64,000 nucleotides of DNA from Phytophthora hibernalis (Eukaryota; Oomycota; Peronosporomycetes; Peronosporales; Peronosporaceae), in assembly GCA_012656075.1 (NCBI GenBank), contig JAAKBF010000287.1, forward strand, positions 124,001-188,000, written 5' to 3'. Shown in pieces: positions 11,327 to 22,663 of this stretch. Position 1 is the first letter of the stretch. The number at the start of each line of letters is the position of its first letter. Under the pieces are notes generated by a model. That model ran no database searches. It worked only from the letters and a program-made list of their open reading frames with translations, and was not told the origin of the DNA. Both the position numbers and the translations under genes were made by a program.

Positions 11327-14275
11327 ATGAAGTTCATCACCGCCTCCGCTTTCGTAGCCATCGCCATCACCGGAACCACCGTGTCCGCCGCAACCACGGG
11401 CGGTGCGCCATGGGGGTACAAGACCAACGATGCCACTATGGCTGGGCCGGCCCAATGGGCGAAACACTACCCTACGTGTGGAGGCTCGCGTCAGTCGCCC
11501 ATCGACATCACCACTACCACTGGCGCCAACGTGGCCACTCGATCGCTGGCATTCAGCGGTGAGTGCGCCGACTACAACCTCACACAGTCGGACGATGCGT
11601 TCAAGGCGAGTGTTGTCGGTGGTAAGTTTTATTCTTTGGGATCTACTAAATACTGATCGCCCTTGAATCAAGGTTCGGAATTTAATAACTTTTTGGGCAG
11701 TAATAAATATCATAGTGGGCTCAATATTAATTATTGCACCTTCTTCTTTAAAATCAATTGAAAAATTGGGCAATAATATCCAATACATTACCAGAAACGA
11801 CATAATTAAAGGATACGTGGTAAAATTAAGTCAAAAATATGAGTCCTTACGAACCAACCGTTGCGGAGACTCTCATAACCCACTTCGGCCTCGCATGTAC
11901 CTAGTATTAGCACCTCACTTCGCAATTTACTTGCTAAACCCCAACCCAAGCAGAACACCGAAAGATGCCGACAAGCGCCGAAATCAGCGCCTTCTTTTGA
12001 AGAGGGCCCTGACTACCGCTATACCTGCAAAATCTGCAACGGCGGACGCAAGCAGGCCCCGGCAACTGGCTACTTCAACCTCCTCTCTCATCTGACCCCG
12101 ACTACCTGACCGAGATGGCTACATCCCTACGTGCTCAAAGTGGGTCCATCGTGTCGTTTGGGTTCGTTCCAGAGTCGGTGGATCACCTGTACCGCTGGAT
12201 GCGCTGGGTCATTGAGCGTAATCACCCTCTGTGCGAGGTTGACACCCATTGACGCGGTCAATGTCCCGTCTGACGCCTACTACGTCCAAGGCTGTCAAGT
12301 TGAAAATGCAATTTGTTGCAGGAAAGTTGGGCAAGGTACTTGAAGTGGAGATGGGTGAGGCGTTCGGCATCGTTTTCGACGGATGGACGCTTGGTTCGAA
12401 GCACTATCTCGCCATCTTTGTCGTCTATATGAATGGAAGCTATCTCCGACGGCGATTGGTTTCGATTTCGCCGCTCGATGACGGCTCGCAGACGGCCGAC
12501 GTCCAGATCGACCATTTCAAGCGGGTTTTGGACCTTTACAACAAGACCATACCTATGGTTTTGTTTGTCGTCGGCGACAATTGTAGCACCAATCCCTCGA
12601 TTGCCACGAGGCTGGCTGTGCCGTTGATTGGTTGCGCGAGTCACCGACTCACTTTGGCAGTGCAGGCCTTTCTGGGCCACTACGAGACGGAGCTCGACCA
12701 GGTCAACACGCTGATGATCCAGCTACAACAGCCCAACAACAGCGCTGAGCTGGCCAAGTTCACGGATTTGCGCCCGATCAAGAGAAATGCCACACGCTGG
12801 TCGTCAACTCGTGAGATTGTCACACGGTACCTTCGTATACGGAGTGATATCCGTAAGGTGGAGTCTGTCGAGGATATTGTCCCTTCTGCGTCGGCTTACC
12901 GCAAATTGGCAGCTTTGGATACGGATCTACGCATTCTCGATAGTGTTTGCAAAAAACTACAAGATGAAACGACTACCATGGCGGACACCAGGCTCCTATT
13001 CACTTCGTTGCTGGAGCGATACCCAGAAATGAAGACCCACCTTGATCCGGCATCGAAAATCGTGCACTCACCCACTTTTGAGAACGCCGTAATCAAGGTG
13101 GTCAACTGTACTCCCCTTTCCCCAGCTGAGGCTAAAAGTGTAGCGAGGTTCGTCACTCTTCTACCTGTCGTCGGAGAGAAGCGCAAGAAGGACCGAGCTC
13201 CGGACTTCGCGACGACTATTCTTCTGGACGGCGCTGCCCCACGCAGAGCAGGAAGGTCTGCTACTGCCTACCACGCCTTGTTGACGAAAATCCCGCCGAC
13301 AAGCAACGCCTGTGAGCGCTTGTTCTCGCAGACCAAGCTGATTCTGACCCCTCAGCGAGGTCGTTTGGATGATGCTAACTTCGAGTTGCTTACCTTCCTT
13401 CGTGCTAACAGCGATATGTGGAATGCAAGTACGCTCATGTCGAGTGAATCGAGTGAGTAAGAACGATGAGGTAACGAACACTCCTGGCAATATATTATTT
13501 TTATTGCTAAATATTTATTATTTTGCTGTGTCGTATTGCACTTACTATTATGCAGCCAAGCGATTGTCCGTAAAATAAAACATTTTATTTTCCGATCCCT
13601 GCCCTTGATGCTGGTGACTGCGTTCACACGCTCAATTCGCTGCTCAGTGTTGAGTTGATGCTGACGAATATGACATCTCTTTGATATTCGCTGACAGGCT
13701 CCTGCGCAGCGAAAGCGAATGGTGCCTCCTACAAGATGGCTCAGTTCCACCTGCACGCACCGTCAGAGCACACGCTGAATGGCAAAGCGCTGGACGGCGA
13801 AGTGCACTTTGTACACAGCAACACCGACGGATTAAAGCTCCTAATGTTTCTGCAAGTGGTGATCGGCGGCAAGACGGACCCGTTTATGGTGTCGGTGCTC
13901 GATGGAAAGGATAACGTCAGTCCTACGAAATGGGAGCCCATGAGCCTGTAAGTTCCGCTATTGTTCATGCTGAGATTGATACGTTGGTGCTTCATGGTGC
14001 TAAGTTTACTTTCTTGTGCCATATTTTGCAGTGGGCCATACGCGAAGTTGGTGAACGCCAACGCCAACCACCTCTACAATTACCCGGGCAGCCTAACGAC
14101 CCCCGGGTGTGACGAGATTGTGGACTGGTGGGTGGTGCAGAAGCCTTTCTCGGTGTCTCCGAAGGACTTCAAGCGTTTTCAGACGCAGCTGAAGCAGCTT
14201 CAGGTGACAGACAACGGCAAGAATGCTCGTCCAGTACTCCCACTCAACGGGCGCAAGGTAATCAGCCTAAAGTAG
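11327..14275 (+). CDS. alpha-carbonic anhydrase 2, right copy, hAT in intron 1
   Basis: Exons are 11327-11621, 13698-13947 and 14032-14275. The spliced frame is 262 residues without a frameshift. Signal peptide MKFITASAFV...VSA, GAPWGY, QSPIDI, FHLHAPSEHT, EVHFVHSN and TPGCDEIVDWW are all present. Intron 1 has grown to 2.08 kb because a hAT element (11669-13601) landed in it; the original donor and acceptor remain. Exon 2 lacks 9 bases compared with the left copy: KLLVVGVFLQ becomes KLLMFLQ, removing part of what is normally a core beta-strand after the third zinc histidine. The product may therefore fold poorly despite the open frame. An in-frame upstream start at 11117 exists, but the signal peptide begins at 11327. 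Confidence 0.8.
11669..13601 (+). mobile_element. hAT-family DNA transposon
   Basis: The ends are imperfect inverted repeats: CAAGGTTCGGAA at the left and the reverse complement of CAGGGATCGGAA at the right. The flanks are CCCTTGAT at 13602-13609 and CCCTTGAAT at 11660-11668. This fits the 8-bp target duplication typical of hAT elements with one extra base on the left. The left arm of the palindrome, at 5521-5580, shows the empty site. The element encodes a hAT transposase remnant on the plus strand. Confidence 0.92.
11966..13460 (+). pseudogene. hAT transposase, frame-broken
   Basis: The longest intact stretch, 12249-13460 (403 codons), includes catalytic-core sequence (FDGWTLGSKHYLAIFVVY, GDNCSTNP, CASHRLTLAV) and a C-terminal hAT dimerisation region (TSNACERLFSQTKLILTPQR, LLTFLRAN). 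Upstream, a BED-type zinc-finger start (TCKICNGGRKQ...GYFNLLSHL, about 11998-12090) and a linker (DYLTEM...VDHLYRWMRWVIERNHP) lie in other frames, so at least three frame changes separate the ATG at 11966 from the core. Known role of the family: cut-and-paste transposition through an RNase-H-like fold. This copy as written would not make the full enzyme. Confidence 0.85.
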
Positions 14276-14308
14276 ACGTTGCTTCACGCACCTCTAACCT
14301 GACTAAAG

Positions 14309-14811
14309 AAGTCAATATTGTCTTTCACGCTCGGAATTGAAATGCTTTCGTAAGTCGCTAGAGATAGCGCGTCGACAATCGACTATTTGCGCATGTGTCA
14401 GTAGCACAAACTGATGACAGCAAAGTTTGGTCCAAGTTAAAGAGTTGAGTAACTTACTGATCAAGCGAGACCAAGTTCCGTCTAGGTGCATGTGACACCA
14501 CTTCAAGTCGCTCCATTAACGCAGCCATCTCTATGCTAGTCTATTTGGTGCATTTGACGAGTGTCGCTGCCCACCAGCAGGTGGGGTAAGTCTAGGGACT
14601 TCCTTGCGGCTCGGGGACAAGAGTTCAATCCGCCTACCAAAAGATTAGGAGTCCTCAACATCCGCCATGGCGGAAGTTGGCCATTTGGTTTACCAGGCCC
14701 AGGTGTACTCTCTCTACCTCTAGTTCGTCCGCTGGGGGCAGGCACGTCACCGGGAGAGTCGTGCCGTTGAGGCGCCAAGTTTTGGTGGTCAACAGTAAGG
14801 AACTCGACTCG
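14309..14811. other. intergenic, no gene seen
   Basis: About 500 bp between the edge of palindrome 1 and the first receptor kinase. The open frames at 14536-14778 (minus) and 14561-14770 (plus) overlap each other and have no recognisable features. The kinase promoter should lie here. Confidence 0.4.
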
Positions 14812-17604
14812 ATGGCGGTCTCACCGAAAAGGTGTAGGATGCTTGCAGTGGTAGCAATCGTGACGTTTATCTATGATGCGATTGAGGTGTGTATCGCGCA
14901 AGATTCTTCGACTGGTTCGCTATCAACAGATAACTCGTCGTCGGGATCATCCTCTGGTTCAGAAGTTGGGTTTGTTGCTACGACAACTCGAGCCGAAGTA
15001 CTCGCTCAGGAATGGTTCATCGCCAATTTGTTCGATAACGAAACGCACCTGGCTTTCGGCATGGATTCCGAATTGAGAAACTTGTCTAGCAGCGATATTA
15101 TCTGCAACGGCTTGCCATCTCTTCAACGTCGCTCCGTTGAGTTACTACCAAATTTTGGTTGTCCTGACATTTTCACGGCCGTGGACGCTTCCTGTACATG
15201 TTTGGGTGCTGGATACACGGACACCGATGTATGGGAATTTCGAGTGGCTCGACGAACGGTCAGCAGCGAGTATCCCCAAGCTCTCACCTCGGCGGACGTC
15301 CTTCCGGTTGACGCGATTCGTACGATGCAAGTACCGCCAACGCTTAAAACATTGTAAGTCATTGCTGATCAGAGATTGAGAGGGGTTCTTTAGGCTGATT
15401 TAGTTTCCGTGTCGTATATGCAGGCGTATTATTGGTGACGGCAGCTCTCTTCAAGACATTCAATTTGCGCCACAAGATAAACGCATTCCCGGGACTAAGC
15501 TACCTATCGCTGTAAGTTCCAACGGATCCATCACCATATCAACAGTGTAAGTCTAGCGCTCCTATCGAGTGTATATTCAAGAATTATCGCGCTGACCTCG
15601 TTTATTGCAGTGAAATCACCAACATCAACATGTTCTCCATCACGCTTGCCGCGTCCTCGTTCCTACCGCCAACCACGACTCATCTGTAAGTAAGGCGCGA
15701 TTTAATGGAATCACAAAGCATATACTAACATGCTCTTGAAAAATGGCAGCACCTTGAGGAATTGCAACCTGTTCGGTTTTGGGTTCCATTTCTTTGACGG
15801 AGTAACCAACTTACAGCATTTGTACGTTTGCGTTGGATACCGACGAGTTGGTACGGAGTAGACTGATGTATCTCTTTTGTGTCGTGCGTGAACAGGGATT
15901 TATCTTCAAACTCGCTGACAATGCCATACGTCGGCTCTACTGCTCAGGGTAGTTGCTCTAACCAATTTTGCGCGGTCGAAACGCTGTAAGTTTTGCGTCG
16001 ACTAGACCAATGTTGGAATTTCAAGACTTACGCTGTTGCATTTGTTTCAGGAACCTGACTAACAACAGCCTCACGATATTTCCTACGGTAGTTTTCAACA
16101 TCGACAACCTGCAGGAACTGTACGTGCTTTGCTTTCAGAGGAACCGGAGCATCTATGACTCCTAACGCATATTTTATTCTACTTTCCTAGGTATATCGCT
16201 CAGAACTACATCACGGACTTCAACATTAGCAACTCGACTTTCAACGCCATCAAGAGTTTGAAGGCGTTTGAGTCGGATCAGCCTAACGTTGCTGCCACCT
16301 GCACTGGAACTTGGCAGACAGCACACAACTCGCGGTTCTGTGTAGCTAACAGCACTGAGGTGACTCCAGGTACGTGGACAAAGTACCTTTGAAAAATCGT
16401 ATATCAAAGCTAACTGATTCTCGGTTGCTGCTCCGCAGAAGTGATTTCCAAAACCTCCAATCAATGCATCCTGTATGTAAGTATCATCGGCGGCTGCTTG
16501 GTGGTGGCTCTAGTGATTTTGCTGATTTGGCAACGAGCTCGGAGTCGTCGTCAAACTCTTTCAGAGTCTCCGATTTCCTCGCCGTCCAGCTACTACCTCG
16601 ATAGGAGCGCCGGGGATTCCATCAACTTGGACGATTCTAGCAAAGACACGACCGAAGCTTTGCTGGAGGACCCGATCATAGTGACTAACCGAATCAACTA
16701 CAAGGACGTCAAACTCGGCAAGTGCCTCAGCAGAGGCGGCTTCGGCTTGGTGTTTGTGGGCGAGTATAAGGGCCGCCACGTCGCGGTGAAGAAGATCCGT
16801 CCTGATCGTAGTCAAGACCCGAAAGACGTCAAAGCCTTCATCAAAGAGATTGCTCTGATGGCAGAACTGCACCACCCTCGAATCGTCGAGTTCATTGGCG
16901 TAGCATGGGACAACTTGAAGCATATTTCAGCTGTGTCAGAGTTCATGGAGAGCGGTGACCTACGTCACGTACTCCGAGGCTTCAAGCGTCAAGGAAGCCC
17001 CTTGTCTTGGAGGAACCACAAGACATCGATATCGCTGCACGTCGCTGAAGCGATGGAGTATTTGCACGCGCACAGTCCGAAGGTGATTCATCGGGACTTG
17101 AAGTCCAAGAACGTGCTGCTCAACATGCATCTAGAAGCCAAGTTGACCGACTTCGGAGTCTCTCGGACGCAGTACACAGTGCAAACCCATGCAATGACTG
17201 CAGGTATTGGTACGTCCTTCTGGATCGCACCGGAGGTGTTGCTCGGTCGCGACTACAACGAGCAAGCCGACATTTACTCGTTCGGAGTCGTATTGTCTGA
17301 AATCGACACCGACGACTACCCGTATTGGAACGATGCGAACCGCGACGCCGCACGTGGTAAACTTCAAGAAGCCGACATCCTCCGGCAGGTTGCAACTGGA
17401 ACCAAGCGACCGCAGTTCTCAAACACCTGTCCCGTCGGGATCTTGCTGCTAGCCGAGAAATGCCTACAGAAGAAACCCGAAGACCGTCCTACCGCGTCTG
17501 AAATCGTAGAAACGCTGCAGCAGCTTCTCCGGTCGAGTCTGCTGCCGAGTTCGTCGGACTCCTCTCCTTCCTTCGCTTCAGGCTCCGGCTGGACCGTGAG
17601 CTAG
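14812..17604 (+). CDS. LRR receptor-like protein kinase 1 (TKL type, eight exons)
   Basis: Exons are 14812-15353, 15424-15546, 15611-15685, 15750-15821, 15896-15985, 16051-16119, 16191-16369 and 16439-17604; together exactly 771 codons plus stop, with no frame problem. The start opens a signal peptide (hydrophobic residues ~10-28). The ectodomain carries about five leucine-rich repeats. Each is encoded by a single exon of about 24 codons bounded by introns that split a leucine codon after its second base. A transmembrane helix (CLVVALVILLIW) follows, then a tyrosine-kinase-like Ser/Thr kinase domain: glycine loop GGFGLVF, lysine in HVAVKKI, catalytic HRDLKSKN, DFG, WIAPEVLLG. Probable surface receptor kinase; ligand unknown. 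An in-frame start further upstream (14677) would bury the signal peptide. Confidence 0.9.
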
Positions 17605-17984
17605 AAGCGCAATAGGCGTTGCATGTCCATTGTATCTGTACCATAGTCGTATGTCGAATAGAGCCCTGTGCACCATGTTAGACTTGACTCGACCACCATT
17701 TCGGCTGAACCGACCGTCGTTTCTAAGCGCAGGTTGCGGCACCAGCGGAGACTTTCAAGTATCATTATGGTTTGCCACTGAAAGCCAGGTGGGATATCCT
17801 ACCTGCTCTCTGGAATCCGTCCAGCGGAGACCGAGACGCTCTCTGGCTGTACAAGAAGGTGTACATCGATTCTGTGGATGTTGCGGCAGGATACTCACGC
17901 TTCAAACCTGACACCCCACCGGATTGATATATTGACACTTTGGCTCGATAGTCGACGACAGCATTGCTGTATATCGTTGGTTAG

Positions 17985-20825
17985 ATGGTCATCGACCAGG
18001 GTCGTGAGGCTCCGTGCACGGTCCGTCACTGCAGCTTCAGGACGTTACGTTGGACGTGGTCGCTGCTTTTGATTCTGTCGTGGAGTGCAGCATTTGCACG
18101 AGCGCAAAGTTCGTCTTCATCGTCGACTGCATCGGCGTCTGGTTCCGGTTCTTCGAACGACACTGAGGCTGGTGACGAAACACGGGCGGAGCTTCTTGCT
18201 CAAACCTGGTTCGAGGCCAACACGGTCGACAACGTCACGTACTTGGCCGTGGGTGTGAACTCCGAGCTCTCGAACATCACAGACAGCGATATTATCTGCG
18301 GGAAGGGGTACCATCGCTACAACGACGGTCAGCTGAAGAGCGACCGAACAATGGCTGCCCGGCCATCTTTACAGCGGTGAATGGGTCGTGCACGTGTCTG
18401 AAGGACTACAGTAAGGCGGAATCCTGGGAGTTCTTCGTGACCAAAAAGACAACGGAGAGTGAGGCTCCACTTACGCTCAATGGTACGGATGTGCTACCCG
18501 TTGACACGATTCGAACGCTTTTGGTCCCGTCGACAGTCATTTCTCTGTGAGTTTGGGCTCTGTTGCTGCCCGTTTCTTAGGTGTCATAGTCATTAACTTG
18601 TGCTCTTCGTGTTGCTTCGGTAGATCGATTACTGGAGTTGGCGACAAGCCGCAGGCCATTTCGTTCGTGCCGCAAGATGTAGATCTGCCAGGATCAGATA
18701 TCCCTATCGCTGTGAATGGAGACGATTCTAGCGACGACACTTCAATTACCGCTGTGTGAGTGTTGTTTTCTCGCTTCGTTCACTGTAGCATCGTTCTGGA
18801 TGACCACCATTGACCCATGCGCGTTGATTGTTGCTGCTCAGACGACTTGAAAACATCGACATGTCATCCATTGTGCTAAACATTGGTTACTTTTTCCCGT
18901 CGACGACCCTCAACTTGTAAGATTGAAGGCTTCATTTGTTTTGCTGGGACCAAACCGACTAATGTCGTCATGAATGCCAGAACTATGCGCAATTGCGACT
19001 TGGAGAAGTTCGGCTACGACTTTTTCCAAGGTCTTCAAACAATCGAATATCTGTACGTCGTGGTGTGTTGCTGGAGAAATTGCAAACTACTTCGAAGTAA
19101 CTTTTTGCATCGTTAAATGTGCATGGTGAAAGAGCAGCGATTTCTCAGGAAACAACCTTGCCACACCGTACGCAGGGAACACTATCAGCAAGACTTGTAC
19201 AACTCAGTTTTGTGCTGTCCAGATTTTGTAAGTGCTACAAATGACTGTGACCGCTTCAGGTTGGAGTTCTAACCGGTGGCTTGAGCAGGAATTTAACTGG
19301 AAACCAGCTAACCAGCTTCCCCTCGGTTGTCTTTAATCTCGACGATCTCAGTGAATTGTACGTGAATTTCATTTATGTTGCCCATAGCTGAACAGCCTCT
19401 GATCATCATTTGCAGATACATTCGAGACAACAACTTTACGGATTTTAACGTCAGTGCCTCAGTCTTCAACTCGGTGCAAGCGCTGCGAGCATACGAGTCT
19501 GACCAACCAGATGAATCAGCTACGTGCTTAAGTGGCACTTGGCAAGTGGCGCACAACGTCACATTTTGCGTGCTCCGTGAATCCAGCGAGACCGAAGGTA
19601 GAGTTTTGCTCGTGCTGATTTGTGGCTACTTATTGTACTGACGAGTTCACTTACGTGTGTTACGATTGTTACCAGAGTCTTCAAGCACTGCCAATGTACT
19701 GGCTTACGTTGCAATTGCAGTCGGAAGTGTAGTGCTGATACTTCTCATCACATTTGTGTGGATGAACTGCTGCTATCCAGAGGAGACGGAGCGTTTATCG
19801 TCTTCCTCAAAAATCGATTCTACCGGAGCGACTCAATTAGATGAAACAGTGCGAGAAGCGAACCAGGTACTTTTAGAAGACCCTGTAATCGTGACGAACC
19901 GGATCGAGTACAAGCAGCTCAGACTTGGCAAATGCATTAGCAAAGGAGGCTTCGGATTGGTATTCACGGGCGAATATAGAGGCCGTCGAGTTGCCATCAA
20001 GAAGATCCGCCCGGACCGAAGTGGGGACGTGACGGAAATTGAGGTGTTTCTCAAGGAAATTATCATGATGGCAGTGCTTTACCATCCGCGAATTGTGGAG
20101 TTTATCGGTGTGGCTTGGGACAACTTACGGCATCTATCTGCCGTCACTGAGTTCATGGACAAAGGCGATCTACGGGAAGTACTGTACACCTTCAAAGAAC
20201 GGGGTCTCCACTGTCATGGGAAATTCACAAGGGCTCCATCGCGCTACACATTGCCGAGGCGCTCTTGTATTTACATTCACTGCGTCCAAAAGTGATCCAT
20301 CGTGACCTCAAGTCCAAGAATGTGCTGTTGAATATGTATCTCGAGGCCAAACTGAGCGACTTTGGTATCTCTCGAACGCGGTATGATATTGAGACGCACA
20401 TGACGGCAGGAGTGGGCACGTCTTTCTGGATCGCACCAGAAGTCTTGCTCGGTCATGACTACGATGAGCGAGCTGACGTTTTCTCGTTTGGCGTGGTGCT
20501 CTCCGAGATTGACACGGATGATTATCCGTACTGGAACGACAACCACCCGAATGCAGCTCGCGGCAAACTTCAGGAAGGAGAAATCTTGAGTCAGGTCGCT
20601 ATGGGGCAACTACGGCCGGAGTTTTCAAGTACTTGCCCTGAGGAAATCTTGGTCATTGCAGATGCCTGTTTGGAACGAGATCCACGAGATCGCCCTACTG
20701 CCGCAGAAATTGTGGTATTACTTCAGGATTTGATTCATCCTTCTCGCCGTAGATCATCGCAGTCCAGGTCGGACGACTCGGGGTCTATTTGGTCGGTTCA
20801 GAGTCCCAGCAACATAATCTTATGA
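17985..20825 (+). CDS. LRR receptor-like protein kinase 2 (two frameshifts)
   Basis: Tandem paralogue of the preceding kinase with the same eight-exon plan: 17985-18546, 18624-18755, 18842-18916, 18981-19052, 19138-19227, 19289-19357, 19416-19597 and 19676-20825. Signal peptide, serine-rich segment, LRR exons, transmembrane helix (IAVGSVVLILLITFVW) and kinase domain (GGFGLVF, VAIKKI, HRDLKSKN, SDFGIS, WIAPEVLLG) are all there. Two bases are missing relative to a readable gene: one near 18345-18350 (before GCPAIFTAV) and one near 20203 (GSPLSW read as GLHCHG). Restoring the count makes 2334 bases, a multiple of three. Either a young pseudogene or sequence error; all catalytic motifs are kept, which argues for the latter. 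Confidence 0.82.
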
Positions 20826-21743
20826 AAACGTGAACTAAATTGAGTGTTAGTGTGAGTATTTTTTCAAACATCAGTTTTTTCAAATTGTTGGCAACCGCTC
20901 TTGGAGCTGAACGACCAAAATGAGCTCACGCGACGTCGAAACTGTTTTCCTGATTGTGGCTCGAAATACTAAGCGATTAGTTCCGGCACTAGGCTTCGAT
21001 CATCACCTGCTGAAGACGTTACGACGTTACATTATAATTTCGAGTACGTTGGTGAGATGGGGGCCTCTGTTTTGTCGACAATGTTTTATGATCGGCGATG
21101 CTGGCTTTTGTATTCTCATCCAACTGTTGTGGGCCCTTGGATAATTTATTGTTGTCCAATATTTTACTGTATGAAGCTCTTCAAAATGCTGGAAGACGGT
21201 GGAGGCCCAGCCATGGACGCTACCTTGTTTTCGGAAACGACTAAAAACGATCCCGGATAACACCTATTGCAGGAATTTCCTATTGTTAGGAAACGGAGTT
21301 CATAAGTATGATCTGGGCGGCCAAGAACAGGCTTGATCCCATAGAGTGCTGTAGCAAAATACAAATACTAAAAATTATCTGAAAACGATCAGTGGGGTAT
21401 TCAGTAATTCAGTAATGCCCCCTGTATCAGCGCTTAGCACTTCCACACCCCAAAAGTTTTTGGTCCTCGGCAATCTGATCCCAAAGTGTGGTCGGCGCGA
21501 ATAGCAGTCAGCTCCCAACTCCTGAAAGATGATCCCTGTTCAACGGCAAATAACGGACGCCAAAACGACTATGCGCTGCGAGCTCCTTCTCAAAGCTATA
21601 ATTGCTGACACTGTTGCTTTGTTAGCTCAGACTGTTCGAAGCATACACTATCGGGGCTCATCGGTTAGTCACTGAGACACTCGTCAACTTGCTCGGACTC
21701 GGCCACTTGACCGTTTGTACCAGTCTACCCTATCGCCTTTAAC
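20826..21743. other. intergenic, no gene seen
   Basis: About 0.9 kb. The open frames at 20920-21144 and 21027-21263 overlap on opposite strands and resemble nothing. No repeat structure was noted. Confidence 0.4.
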
Positions 21744-22560
21744 ATGAACAAGCAGCCCCAGCGGTCAAGCCCGGCACAAGTGACCGACATAGTCAGAGAG
21801 CAGCAAATCGACCGCTTCAACGTTTTTCAGGATCCCCAACTCAATCTCCTAACGATACATTTCACCTAGAGCCGGCCGTTGTCACTACAACAAGTGGCCG
21901 TGCCTGGATCACTCAAGATCTCACAGAACGACCCAAGAGGACTTCTCCGGGCCAACAAAATGCGCTTGCACTTCTCATGAACGCGTTTCCTACCGGAATC
22001 ACCCATGGTTCTCAAAATCAAGTCGTTCCGACTGCAATCGCGATGATGATGACCAAAAGCAATCGCCACAGAAGTCCATCTATTCTCGAGCGCTACGCTC
22101 AGACTATTCCGTTGTCTGCATCCTGCCAGAGTGTTCAAAAGCGCTGTTTGTTCCCCGACTGCAGTAAGATGTCCGTAAGCAAGGGCTTTGTCGTGGTCAT
22201 GGTGGCGGCCGTCGTTGTCATTTTGCTGGTGGCTGTACGAAAAGTGCCCAAAGTCGCAGTATGTTCTGCTGGGCACATGGTGGCGGCCAGCGATGCGATG
22301 TGGAGACGTGCATGCGCTCGAGAAAGACGAAACACTTTTGCGTCGCCCACATGCACCTCGAAACGAAAGAAACCCAAAGTTCCTCTTCCGGTAAAAGCTC
22401 TCGAGTGCCACGTACACGCCGCAATCGATACGTCCCCGTTCGTACACGAACTCACCGACAGTCGTCACAGCGAATGTTACCAAGTCTTGGACAAGCTCTT
22501 AGTGCTGCATCACTTTCTCCACCAAGTTTCCCCATTCTTCCTTGCTGTCTCGATGAATGA
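21744..22560 (+). CDS. WRKY19-like CHC-repeat protein 1 (two frameshifts)
   Basis: Begins MNKQPQRSSPAQ and, with two single bases added (in the CCCC run near 21832 and near 22190), reads 272 codons. The signature is a triplet of short Cys/His modules: KRCLFPDCSKMSVSKG, then HGGGRRC, then FCWAHGGGQRCDVETC and KHFCVAHM. Oomycete genomes hold many such proteins, usually labelled WRKY transcription factor 19-like after plant proteins that share the repeats; there is no WRKY domain. Likely zinc-binding and probably nuclear; function is not established. It is convergent with its paralogue at 22664-23647, 103 bp away. As written, the frame breaks inside the second module. Confidence 0.72.
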
Positions 22561-22663
22561 CTAGCAGATACAAAACCAAACAAATAGTTAGCAGTAGCGT
22601 ACACAACTAAAACAACCCAGGAGTTCTACATGTAGTTGCTCCACGCGAATATCAATTCATATT

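Larger units (their letters stand above)
8837..14308. repeat. right arm of large inverted duplication (palindrome 1)
   Basis: Reverse-complement partner of 4832-8369, enlarged by a 1.93-kb hAT insertion at 11669-13601. It carries carbonic anhydrases 3 and 2 in the plus orientation. Matching stops at 14308, after which the two flanks are only faintly similar. Confidence 0.9.

Noticed and set aside
14561..14770. Possible tRNA-like or SINE element with GAGTTCAATCC
   Set aside because: A T-arm-like box is present, but no matching A box, acceptor stem or poly-A/T end could be built.
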